Assembly (NCBI GenBank): GCA_013178225.1
Contig: JABLXE010000013.1
Location: forward strand, 62,001-126,000
Length of the DNA stretch: 64,000 nt
Reading direction: 5' to 3'
Source: Methanotrichaceae archaeon
Lineage (GTDB): Archaea > Halobacteriota > Methanosarcinia > Methanotrichales > Methanotrichaceae
Shown here: one piece after another, positions 43,756 to 51,063 of the stretch
Numbering within the stretch: position 1 is the stretch's first letter
Layout: the number at the start of each line of letters is the position of its first letter
Notes under the pieces: model-generated
Seen by the model: the letters and a program-made list of their open reading frames with translations, nothing else
What the model was told of the DNA's origin: nothing
Database searches by the model: none
Made by a program: the position numbers and the translations under genes

Positions 43756-44442
43756 TCAATAAATCGGTCCTAATATATGCAGCCCATCCTCCTCCACTAC
43801 CAGCTGGTGTTTCTCCATGGAGTGCTTGGCAGATCGCATCTTGGTGATGCGAATGAACCTCTTTACACCCTCAGTGCGCTCAATTGCCCCAAGCTCAATC
43901 ACGCCATCGGCCAGGAAGTTCTCCGGCTTTGTTGTGCTGAGCCGCCCTTCAGCACAGGTCGAGCTTTCTTTAATCAGAAAAGAGGTCAGGCCCCGGTCCC
44001 TGAGTTCCGAAAAGAAATGATACATATCCTTTCTAATTGTTGATTCATCTGAAAGATAAAAAAGAGCATTGAGAGAATCGAGGACAAGAACGGTCATCTT
44101 CTCATGCTTATCCTCATAGAAATCTATGACTTCTCCGGTCGTTTTTATCAGATCGGGTTCTCTATTCTTCCACTCTCTGCGCATATCCCAGTAGTCGAAG
44201 ATGTGCATTCCGTTGCTTTTTGACAAACCCAGACTTTTCATATTCTGCATATGGCTCTCTTCAGTCTGCTCTAGGGTAGCATACAATCCGTGCTCGCCTC
44301 TTGCTGCCAGATAATTGGAGGCCAGGCCGAACGCCAGGCCGGACTTTAAAGTTCCCTCTCCGCCGGTTATCAAGACCACTGAACCTTGAGGAATCTCAGC
44401 ATTGAGAATTCTGTCCAGGCCGCTTATGGCATCTCTGAACAA
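43756..44442 (-). CDS. KaiC/RecA-like ATPase with altered Walker A
   Basis: The 228-residue protein begins AISGLDRILNAEIPQGSVVL and has ITGGEGTLKSGLA where KaiC-like proteins have GGPGTGKT: the Gly before the Lys is Leu. Walker B is TVLVLDSLNALFYL, and a final IRITKMRSAKHSMEKHQLVV resembles the KaiC end region. It lies five bases after the PadR gene in the same operon. The haloarchaeal gas vesicle regulator GvpD is also a P-loop protein, so a matching role is possible but inferred from position. Confidence 0.75.
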   Translation of the reverse strand: MFRDAISGLDRILNAEIPQGSVVLITGGEGTLKSGLAFGLASNYLAARGEHGLYATLEQTEESHMQNMKSLGLSKSNGMHIFDYWDMRREWKNREPDLIKTTGEVIDFYEDKHEKMTVLVLDSLNALFYLSDESTIRKDMYHFFSELRDRGLTSFLIKESSTCAEGRLSTTKPENFLADGVIELGAIERTEGVKRFIRITKMRSAKHSMEKHQLVVEEDGLHILGPIY

Positions 44443-44447
44443 TCAGC

Positions 44448-44819
44448 TCACCTTCTTATTAGGCTGGATACATGCAAAATGGCTTTAGCGAAATCATCCA
44501 GCCTCTTTTGTGCCAGCTCCCTGCCTTTTGGGGTTAGAGAATAGCGCTTGGATCTCATGTCTCCCTTGCTGAACTCAGCCTGGAGAATGCCTTCCTCTTC
44601 CAGGGAGTATAGAATCGGATAGACTGTGCCCTGGCTGAGGAAGACGTCGCAATCCTGAAAGATCTCCTTTATCAGGTCATAACCACACATTTGTTTATTC
44701 AACAAAGAAGACAATATGAATATATCTTTATTTATTTTTATGGTTCTATCAATGATTTTCTTATATTCATCTTCCTGAGATTCATCAATATTTTCTGAAG
44801 TCTCTCTCAATCGGACCAT
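44448..44819 (-). CDS. PadR-family transcriptional regulator
   Basis: The 123-residue protein has the PadR winged helix: FILSSLLNKQMCGYDLIKEI, LSQGTVYPILYSLEEEGILQ and RSKRYSLTPKGRELAQKRLD. PadR proteins repress or activate by binding DNA as dimers, often in response to a small molecule. A TTTTTATAGG element upstream on the minus strand could be its promoter. It is co-oriented with the KaiC-like gene (5-base gap) and lies 2.8 kb from gvpA1, a plausible target. Confidence 0.88.
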   Translation of the reverse strand: MVRLRETSENIDESQEDEYKKIIDRTIKINKDIFILSSLLNKQMCGYDLIKEIFQDCDVFLSQGTVYPILYSLEEEGILQAEFSKGDMRSKRYSLTPKGRELAQKRLDDFAKAILHVSSLIRR

Positions 44820-44969
44820 GATTGCAACTACCCAATTTCAGGTTTCTTCCCAGTTCCTATAAAAACTTTTTCCATAAATTTTGACCTTGAGAATCAGAAT
44901 CTCTATTCCATATCTTATTTTTTAAAAATCAAATGCAGCGGATTTCGCACAATACTTATTTTCATGTTA

Positions 44970-45602
44970 TTATTCTATTAGTTTCATATTTCGTTGGATT
45001 AATGCCAATTCTTTCTTCTCAATCGCGAGAGGATTGACCGGCAATATTAGTATGGCGTCATATAGAACAGAATATTCCTGTATGTCCTTTAGGAACCTCA
45101 ACACCGGCAGAGCGCCATTGATCAGCATCAAATGCTCAATTCCATCGAGGAGCACCACCGGATTCCTGCTCTGCTTCATGAAACTCTGAATTACGTCTGA
45201 CATGACCTCCAGCCCTGCCGGATCGATGCTATCTCGACCGTGATGGCTGATCCAGAAGATGGGGGTGGTTTGCAGGGCATAGCTCATCCTGATATCCAAT
45301 GGTGAGCGCATAGTGAAGCATAAACCCTGTGCCCTTAGGTGCTTACACTCTGCACACGGACAAGCCAGAGTACACCTCTCACAGCCTATGCTCTCACACG
45401 GAAATGCCCCCTGGTGCTCACATTCTATGCACTTGCCCTTGATCAAGGATATGAAGATGTCAAAGCTGTGCTGAGCCTGGCTCTCTAACACCAAGTAGCT
45501 AGATCCTCTGGACAGGTCTTGACATGCCACGTGATTTAGAGGTTCAGTCGCTGGCACAACTTCAGGCCTGTGTTTTACAAATCTAAGGAGATCCCGGATC
45601 AT
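44970..45602 (-). CDS. DUF835 protein with a cysteine-rich insertion
   Basis: From ATG 45602 (20-base overlap with the kinase) this 210-residue protein shows DUF835 features: SSYLVLESQAQHSFDIFISL, PLDIRMSYALQTTPIFWISH and NPVVLLDGIEHLMLINGALP. Between the first and second lie nine Cys in about 45 residues (CIEC, CESIGCERCTLACPCAEC, then a further C), suggesting an Fe-S or zinc site. DUF835 occurs in archaeal signalling proteins, often near KaiC-like ATPases. It probably acts with the upstream kinase and response regulator. Confidence 0.75.
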   Translation of the reverse strand: MIRDLLRFVKHRPEVVPATEPLNHVACQDLSRGSSYLVLESQAQHSFDIFISLIKGKCIECEHQGAFPCESIGCERCTLACPCAECKHLRAQGLCFTMRSPLDIRMSYALQTTPIFWISHHGRDSIDPAGLEVMSDVIQSFMKQSRNPVVLLDGIEHLMLINGALPVLRFLKDIQEYSVLYDAILILPVNPLAIEKKELALIQRNMKLIE

Positions 45603-46725
45603 ATTTTGGAAGCGTAAAGAAGAACGTGCTCCCTTTTCCCACCTCGCTTTCAACCCATATACGACCCTGATGAGCCTCTACTATGCCTTTGGCGATGGCC
45701 AGCCCCAGACCCATTCGCCCCGATTCTCTGGTGAGAGAGACCTTCCTTCCGGTGAAGAATTTTTCGAATATCTTCTCGTGGTCCTTCTTGGGGATCCCTA
45801 TGCCGTTATCGCTGATGGACACAAGCAAAAAGTCGTGTTCATCTTCAATCCTCACCACTATGCAACCTTTCTTGGGCGTGTACCTTATGGCATTGGTCAA
45901 CAGGTTGTTGAACACCTGTTTTATGCGCCTTTCATCGCCCATTACAACCGGAATCCGGCCGGACGATTCTATTTTAACAGTGTGTTCTTTTAGTCCTGCC
46001 AGCCTGCCGAGCTCGGCCACCACATTGGTGGCTATCTTCTCAAGCTGGATCGAGACCATATTGATCTTAAATTTCTTTGATTCCAGACGCATGGTGTCGA
46101 GCATGTCTTCGACCAGGCGAATCATGTGGTCGGTCTGGGAATGAATTACCTGAATCTTCTCCCTCTGTATGGGAGTCAGATCCCCGAGCAAGCCCTCCTC
46201 AAACATCTCGGTATAGCTGTTTATTACGGTCAAAGGAGTCCTGAGTTCATGAGAAGCTGTGGAGATGAACTCGGACTTAATTTCATCGTTCTCCTTGAGT
46301 TCCTCAAAGGCATTTTCAAGCTTTATATAGGAGTACTTAAGCTCCTCCTCCAGCCTGGTGAGTTTGGTCACGTCCTCCATGAAGATCACCGCGCCGCTGA
46401 CGCATCCGTCCGCTCCCTTCAGGGGGTTTATCCGGTAGAAGTAAAACATGCCATCCGGATACCGAAGCTGTTCCCCGTCAAAGGGAATTCCGGTCTGGAA
46501 GACGTCCTTGATCTTCTCTTCGATATTGGTCTTTTCCATCAGCACATGCGGAAAAACCCGGCAGAGCCTTTCGCCGACTGCATCCCTTTCTCTCTTTCCG
46601 GACTTGAGATAATAATTTTTGTTGGCATAAAGAATCTCAAGGTTCCTGTTTACAACCAGTATGGTGCTCGGAATGGTCTCGATTATGTCTTCCTGATAAC
46701 CGTGTACGGACTCAATTCCCTTCAT
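45583..46725 (-). CDS. PAS-domain sensor histidine kinase
   Basis: The 380-residue protein has a PAS domain (residues 12-120, ETIPSTILVVNRNLEILYAN), then an H-box FISTASHELRTPLTVINSYT, N-box VFNNLLTNAIRYTP, G1 DNGIGIPKKD and G2 GRMGLGLAIAKG. There is no membrane helix, so it senses a cytoplasmic signal. It follows the response regulator by 2 bases and overlaps the DUF835 gene. It is likely to phosphorylate that response regulator. Confidence 0.92.
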   Translation of the reverse strand: MKGIESVHGYQEDIIETIPSTILVVNRNLEILYANKNYYLKSGKRERDAVGERLCRVFPHVLMEKTNIEEKIKDVFQTGIPFDGEQLRYPDGMFYFYRINPLKGADGCVSGAVIFMEDVTKLTRLEEELKYSYIKLENAFEELKENDEIKSEFISTASHELRTPLTVINSYTEMFEEGLLGDLTPIQREKIQVIHSQTDHMIRLVEDMLDTMRLESKKFKINMVSIQLEKIATNVVAELGRLAGLKEHTVKIESSGRIPVVMGDERRIKQVFNNLLTNAIRYTPKKGCIVVRIEDEHDFLLVSISDNGIGIPKKDHEKIFEKFFTGRKVSLTRESGRMGLGLAIAKGIVEAHQGRIWVESEVGKGSTFFFTLPKYDPGSP

Positions 46726-46727
46726 GG

Positions 46728-47078
46728 TCAGGATAACGCCTGAATCGAGCTGAGGAGTTCCTTCATCTTGAAGGGCTTGACTATGAACTTCTTGGCTCCT
46801 GCCTCAAGACAATCCTTTTCCAGCCCGATCTTTCCCATTGCGGTTATCACTATTATATTAGCGGTGGGATCGCGCTCAATTATCTTTCTGGTGGCGCTCA
46901 GTCCGTCCAGAGTGGGCATGAGTATATCCATGAGGACGATGTCCGGTTTGATTTCCGAATACCTGATCAAGGCCTCCTCTCCGTTGAGTGCTTCGTAAAC
47001 CTCATGCTGGTAGGCTTCCAGAATATCCCTTATGACTTTGATCATATACGGTGCGTCATCGACAATTAATACTTTCAT
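46728..47078 (-). CDS. Single-domain response regulator (CheY-like)
   Basis: The 116-residue protein is only a receiver domain: acidic pocket VLIVDDAPYM, phospho-Asp in IVLMDILMPTLDG, the Thr in IVITAMGK and the Lys in FIVKPFKMKELL. With no output domain it must act through a partner. It is the first gene of the leftward regulatory arm and its start faces gvpA1 across 554 bases, which makes control of gas vesicles a reasonable hypothesis. Confidence 0.92.
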   Translation of the reverse strand: MKVLIVDDAPYMIKVIRDILEAYQHEVYEALNGEEALIRYSEIKPDIVLMDILMPTLDGLSATRKIIERDPTANIIVITAMGKIGLEKDCLEAGAKKFIVKPFKMKELLSSIQALS

Positions 47079-47632
47079 TATCCATCCCTGGTGTCCCGAG
47101 GCTTGCAGCTACCATTTTCGATACGAGAGATTGTAAACTCTATTCTTCATCCGGACAAGATAAGGGTTCTTAACTCTCAAGGATTGAGAAATATCTGAGA
47201 ACTATATCAGAAAGATGAAAGGGTATTTTAAGGTTTGATGGATAGTGGATGTATACAGGATGTATTGGCAGATATGTCCTAAGTGCTCAGCCGCTATAGA
47301 TACCTCCGCGGCCGTAAGATCAGACACGGGATATGGTGGCAGGGGGCTCTTCCATGAGCCGCCTCATCATATCTTTCGTACTGATAAATGTTCAGATAAT
47401 AAATGACGTCCGATTCGATTCTCGGGCACCCATCAAGTCGAAGTCTGAAAGGCGAAAATGATGAGCGAAATGAAAATCGAAGAGATTTCAGAGCATTTCA
47501 AACCCCATAAGTATCATAATATGCAAATGGGCTTGGTTCCGGCTCCCGGTCTTTCAGCCCATTTCTGCAGAATTCAAACCTTCATGATTCACGAGATCTC
47601 GGGAATACAAAAATTACAGGAGGTGAAAAAAA
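47079..47632. promoter_or_regulatory. Divergent intergenic region before gvpA1
   Basis: This 554-base region separates the response regulator from gvpA1 and should contain both promoters. TATA-like sequences occur near 47510 (AGTATCATAATATG) and near 47225 (GTATTTTAAGG). The gvpA1 ribosome-binding site AGGAGGTG ends 7 bases before the ATG. A 70-codon frame at 47458-47670 overlaps gvpA1 and is not accepted. No clear inverted repeats were found. Confidence 0.45.
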
Positions 47633-47863
47633 ATGGTAACAGCAACGCCGGATTCTTCAAGCCTTGCTGAGGTCCTGGACAGGATCTTGGATAAGGGAAT
47701 AGTTGTCGATGTGTGGGCCAGGGTCAGCCTGGTCGGTATAGAGATTCTGACCGTAGAGTCTAGAGTTGTCGTAGCGTCGGTCGATACCTTCCTCCACTAC
47801 TCTGAGGAGATGGCCAAGATCGAGCAGGCAGCCATTGGAGCAGCCCCGGAGATCAGGGCTTGA
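47633..47863 (+). CDS. gvpA: Gas vesicle shell protein GvpA, copy 1
   Basis: The 76-residue protein is a typical Gvp[41 protein letters not shown] and [18 protein letters not shown]. GvpA forms the hydrophobic wall ribs of the vesicle. AGGAGGTG precedes the ATG. The three copies differ almost only in the last ten residues (this one ends AAPEIRA), so they have been kept alike by recent duplication or gene conversion. Confidence 0.97.
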   Translation: MVTATPDSSSLAEVLDRILDKGIVVDVWARVSLVGIEILTVESRVVVASVDTFLHYSEEMAKIEQAAIGAAPEIRA

Positions 47864-47896
47864 GTTTGAATGTCAGGTTGAAACAAAGGTGGGAAA

Positions 47897-48127
47897 ATGG
47901 TAACAGCAACACCGGATTCTTCAAGCCTTGCCGAGGTCCTGGACAGGATCCTGGACAAGGGAATAGTTGTCGATGTGTGGGCCAGGGTCAGCCTGGTCGG
48001 TATAGAGATTCTGACCGTAGAGTCTAGAGTTGTCGTGGCATCGGTCGATACCTTCCTCCACTACTCTGAGGAGATGGCCAAGGTTGAGCAGGCGGCAATC
48101 GGAGCGGTCCCCAAAGTGCCGGCTTGA
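47897..48127 (+). CDS. gvpA: Gas vesicle shell protein GvpA, copy 2
   Basis: This 76-residue copy is identical to GvpA copy 1 except for MAKVEQ in place of MAKIEQ and the end AVPKVPA. It is 33 bases after copy 1 and preceded by AAAGGTGGGA. Extra gvpA copies raise the amount of wall protein, which must greatly exceed the minor Gvp proteins. Confidence 0.97.
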   Translation: MVTATPDSSSLAEVLDRILDKGIVVDVWARVSLVGIEILTVESRVVVASVDTFLHYSEEMAKVEQAAIGAVPKVPA

Positions 48128-48159
48128 AAAATAAATAAAATTCGAGGGAGATAGGAAAT

Positions 48160-48390
48160 ATGGTAACAGCAACACCAGATTCGTCCAGCCTCGCTGAGGT
48201 CCTGGACAGGATCCTGGATAAGGGAATAGTTGTCGATGTGTGGGCCAGGGTCAGCCTGGTTGGCATAGAGATTCTGACGGTTGAGTCAAGGGTTGTCGTG
48301 GCATCGGTTGATACCTTCCTCCACTACTCTGAGGAGATGGCCAAGGTCGAGCAGGCAGCCATTGGGGCCACTCCGGCAGTACCTGCGTAA
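48160..48390 (+). CDS. gvpA: Gas vesicle shell protein GvpA, copy 3
   Basis: This 76-residue copy ends ATPAVPA and is otherwise the same as copy 2. GAGGGAGATAGG precedes the ATG. Its stop codon lies in the loop of a hairpin, and a second hairpin follows directly, before the GvpC-like gene. Confidence 0.97.
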   Translation: MVTATPDSSSLAEVLDRILDKGIVVDVWARVSLVGIEILTVESRVVVASVDTFLHYSEEMAKVEQAAIGATPAVPA

Positions 48391-48398
48391 AAGCAGGT
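48381..48398 (+). promoter_or_regulatory. Hairpin over the gvpA3 stop codon
   Basis: ACCTGC-GTAAAA-GCAGGT is a perfect 6-bp stem with a 6-base loop containing the TAA stop of gvpA3. It touches the next hairpin with no spacer. Confidence 0.6.
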
Positions 48399-48426
48399 GC
48401 TCCTAATCCAATTTTTTTGGAGGAGC
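48399..48426 (+). promoter_or_regulatory. Hairpin burying the gvpC ribosome-binding site
   Basis: GCTCCT pairs with AGGAGC and, inside, CCAA pairs with TTGG across a T5 loop, with one AAT bulge: 10 bp in all. The right arm holds GGAGGAG, the ribosome-binding site of the gene starting at ATG 48428. It would limit translation of the GvpC-like gene. Confidence 0.6.
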
Positions 48427-48427
48427 T

Positions 48428-49222
48428 ATGGAAACGACTTTTGATGAGCTGGTGACCAAACACACCAGAAGAGAGCTGGAAGAAATGGCTCTGAGTCATG
48501 GTGTGCAGAACCTGGGCGGAACCAAATCTCAGCTGGCCGAAGCCATATTGGAGGCCATCAAGAAACAGGAAGCCACCAAGCCATCTGCGCCGGAAAAGCC
48601 CAAAGAGGTACGTATGGCTGAGAAGCTTAAGGCAAACGTCGCTGAGCCAAAGCCTCAGCGCAAAAAGTCAGGCGTCATGTCCAAGGTTTCGTCCACTCAG
48701 AGCTTTTCCGCAGATATCCAAAAAGCCGGAAGAGAGATGCGAGACGAAGGCATCCGCAGGAGATCCAAAGGCATCAGAGAGTTTCATTCCGCTCGAGATA
48801 AAATGACAGTGGATATGCAATCTGGTGCCAGGTCGATGCTGGATGATGCGATCAAGAGGCGCAATTCGGGCCTTGAGGCATTTGGAGACAGCCTAAATCT
48901 GCAAATCAAGGAGAACCGGGAATCTGCGGCGAAGTTCAACTCTGCGTCCGGACAGATGCGGGCTGATATGCAGAGAATGGCTGAAGAGTTCCAGCGAGCC
49001 GGCAAAGATATCCGGAGCGAAGGGTCCAGGAATCTGCAAAGAGGCCTGAATCAGTTCGGCATCAACGTCAGCTCCCAGATAAAGGCTAACAGAAAGGCAT
49101 GCAACCGAATTCACTCCGGGGCATCCGAACTGCAATCCAGAGCCCGCTCTCTGCAAAGCGATATTCAGCTCTACCGAAACCAGGATCTCAGCAACTATAT
49201 TAGGGATTTCTACTACGGGTGA
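48428..49222 (+). CDS. gvpC: GvpC-like repetitive protein with SAP/Rho-N-like N-terminus
   Basis: The 264-residue protein has an N-terminal helix-extended-helix segment (TRRELEEMALSHGVQNLGGT then KSQLAEAIL, residues 13-41) that resembles SAP or Rho-N domains, and a Pro/Lys linker (45-75). About 170 residues of helical repeats of roughly 33 residues follow, each with a charged helix and a Phe/Met (FSADIQKAGREMRDEGIRRR, FQRAGKDIRSEGSRNLQRGL). The position between gvpA and gvpN and the repeats indicate GvpC, the outer rib-strengthening protein. The sequence shares no clear identity with haloarchaeal GvpC that I can assert. Confidence 0.65.
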   Translation: METTFDELVTKHTRRELEEMALSHGVQNLGGTKSQLAEAILEAIKKQEATKPSAPEKPKEVRMAEKLKANVAEPKPQRKKSGVMSKVSSTQSFSADIQKAGREMRDEGIRRRSKGIREFHSARDKMTVDMQSGARSMLDDAIKRRNSGLEAFGDSLNLQIKENRESAAKFNSASGQMRADMQRMAEEFQRAGKDIRSEGSRNLQRGLNQFGINVSSQIKANRKACNRIHSGASELQSRARSLQSDIQLYRNQDLSNYIRDFYYG

Positions 49223-49245
49223 TCACCCTAGTAGAATTTTTATTA
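49210..49245 (+). terminator. Terminator-like hairpin at the gvpC stop
   Basis: CTACTAC-GGGTGA pairs with TCACCC-TAGTAG as a 12-bp stem with one bulged C and almost no loop. AATTTTTATTAATT follows. The gvpC stop codon lies at its centre. It could partly terminate transcription or stabilise the upstream mRNA before gvpN. Confidence 0.55.
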
Positions 49246-49264
49246 ATTATTTGAGGTGCCAATA

Positions 49265-50359
49265 ATGCGATATGTTTCCCAGCATCCCAGAAAGGTCCGA
49301 GGGGAAGCGGTCCATCAAACAATAAGCGAGAAGAAAGCCGATGATCAGCTTCGAAAAACTGAGCACTTGGAAGATGACTCGGAGATTAGAGTTCGTATCA
49401 GATCTCCAGTGAATATGGATTGCAGCTACGAGCTTCTCGCAGAAGAGAAAAAGCGCAAGGCCATAGAAGAGGCCTATCTAATGCCTGAGGTCAGCCATTT
49501 CATCAGGACTCCTGAAGTTCAGGAGATCGAAAACAGGATGAAGCTATGGCTGCAGGCGGATTACCCCGTCCATCTCATCGGCCCAACCGGATGTGGCAAA
49601 ACCAGCCTGGCCACTCATGTGGCCAAAGAATTGGGAAGGCCTGTGGTCTGGATCAACGGGGACGAATCGATCACCACCACCGACTTAATAGGCGGATACT
49701 CTCAGATTCAAAATGAGAGCGTTCGAGACAATTACATACATAACGTCTTCAAGAGCCGGGACGTCATGAAGATCGAGTGGGTCGACAATCCCCTTTCTCT
49801 GGCCTGCAAATACGGCTACACGCTGATCTATAACGAATTTTCAAGAACCAAGCCCGCTGCCAATAACATTCTCCTCTCAGTATTTGAGGAAGGCATATTG
49901 GAGCTGCCCACCAAATTTGGGGAAGAAAGATACATCAAAGTGCACCCCGACTTCAAGGCCATCCTCACCAGCAATTCCATCGAATATGCAGGGATTCATC
50001 GGCCTCAAGATGCACTCCTGGATAGAATGGTGGGAATTTATGCCGATTATTACGGGCAAAAAACCGAGGCCCAGATCGTGGTCGAGCATACCGGAATTTC
50101 GTCACTTCAGGCCGATCGCATCGTCAGTGTGGTGAGATTTCTAAGAGACAAGCTTCCGGATGCGGAGAAGCCCGGAACCCGGGCCTGCATCATGATTGCC
50201 AAGGCACTCAAGCTTCAGGAAGATTCAGGATTCAACGGAAACAGTAATATTAATTTTGAACAGCTCTGCATTGACGTGATTGCCAATAAAACCTGCTCGC
50301 CTAAGGACATGATGGAGAAAAAGATGCTGGTTCTGGAGTCGATCGCCAACACGGCGTGA
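49265..50359 (+). CDS. gvpN: Gas vesicle AAA+ ATPase GvpN
   Basis: ATG 49265 (MRYVSQHPRKVRGEA) follows GAGGTG by six bases; 364 residues. A basic N-terminal extension of about 80 residues precedes the MoxR-type AAA+ core: Walker A LIGPTGCGKTSLATHVAKEL, TDLIGGYSQIQNESVRDNYI, Walker B LIYNEFSRTKPAANNILLSV and the sensor region AILTSNSIEYAG. GvpN helps vesicle enlargement. It is preceded by the terminator-like hairpin and followed by a small unknown gene. Confidence 0.95.
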   Translation: MRYVSQHPRKVRGEAVHQTISEKKADDQLRKTEHLEDDSEIRVRIRSPVNMDCSYELLAEEKKRKAIEEAYLMPEVSHFIRTPEVQEIENRMKLWLQADYPVHLIGPTGCGKTSLATHVAKELGRPVVWINGDESITTTDLIGGYSQIQNESVRDNYIHNVFKSRDVMKIEWVDNPLSLACKYGYTLIYNEFSRTKPAANNILLSVFEEGILELPTKFGEERYIKVHPDFKAILTSNSIEYAGIHRPQDALLDRMVGIYADYYGQKTEAQIVVEHTGISSLQADRIVSVVRFLRDKLPDAEKPGTRACIMIAKALKLQEDSGFNGNSNINFEQLCIDVIANKTCSPKDMMEKKMLVLESIANTA

Positions 50360-50366
50360 GGTAGCC

Positions 50367-50735
50367 ATGCAATCAACCAAAGGCGCAATCGTTGAGGCAT
50401 CCGTGCAAAAGATAAGCGCTATCTTTCCCAAGAAACCGCCGGGCTTGAGGTTCAATGAAACCGATGCCCTGATCGTTAAGGCGAAAACGCCGGAGGGATT
50501 GAACGCCTCTGCCACATTTTACTTCAGCCTGAAGCCCGATGGTAGCTTCGATGAAAATGCCATGGGATCTCGCGTCGTTCAGGGAAGAAGACATAAATTG
50601 GCCTCCTTCTTGAGGTATTACCGGATAGCTGATAATATCAAAGAATTTAAATTTAATGAGTGTTCTAGTGAGTTGATGGGAAGAGAGGTTGAGATCGTCT
50701 CCGATGGAGGAGATGCAGCAATCTATGTTCCCTGA
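50367..50735 (+). CDS. Unknown gas vesicle cluster protein between gvpN and gvpO
   Basis: The 122-residue soluble protein starts 7 bases after gvpN and contains SVQKISAIFPKKPPGLRFNE, ATFYFSLKPDGSFDENAMGS and HKLASFLRYYRIADNIKEFK. I do not recognise the family. Its place inside the operon, with tight spacing on both sides, supports a role in vesicle assembly. It is not GvpO, whose signature is in the next gene. Confidence 0.6.
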   Translation: MQSTKGAIVEASVQKISAIFPKKPPGLRFNETDALIVKAKTPEGLNASATFYFSLKPDGSFDENAMGSRVVQGRRHKLASFLRYYRIADNIKEFKFNECSSELMGREVEIVSDGGDAAIYVP

Positions 50736-50753
50736 TCGACCGAGATGACCTAC

Positions 50754-51023
50754 ATGTCGAAAATTCAGAACATCATTGCGGAGGCGATGAGCTCAGCTGA
50801 GATCCTCCTCAGGAAAAAAGTTGAAGGTGTTGTGGGCGTGACCGGAGACGATGGTGGATGGATCGCGGAAGTTGAAGTCCTGGAGAAGAAGATAGTTCCC
50901 GACACTCAGGACATAATAGGGCGGTACGAGATGAAGTTCGACAATTCGGGAGAACTCCTGGGCTACAAGAGAATCGTCCTCCGACGCCGGTCAGATCTGG
51001 AATGCGTAGAGGAAGAGGTGTAG
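50754..51023 (+). CDS. gvpO: Gas vesicle protein GvpO
   Basis: The 89-residue protein (from ATG 50754; GTG/ATG 50745 is possible) has the GvpO signature VEGVVGVTGDDGGWIAEVEV, EKKIVPDTQDIIGRYEMKFD and SGELLGYKRI. GvpO is a small essential protein of archaeal and actinobacterial gas vesicles. It is shorter than haloarchaeal GvpO because the long acidic N-terminus is missing. Confidence 0.9.
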   Translation: MSKIQNIIAEAMSSAEILLRKKVEGVVGVTGDDGGWIAEVEVLEKKIVPDTQDIIGRYEMKFDNSGELLGYKRIVLRRRSDLECVEEEV

Positions 51024-51063
51024 CTCGTTGTCCAGGAGAACCCTGAGAGCCGATGGGCAGGCG

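Noticed and set aside
46126-46743. Long plus-strand open frame opposite the histidine kinase
   Set aside because: It is a shadow of the kinase gene; the minus-strand protein has all kinase motifs.
47458-47670. 70-codon open frame before gvpA1
   Set aside because: It runs through the gvpA1 ribosome-binding site and start in another frame and has no recognisable domain.
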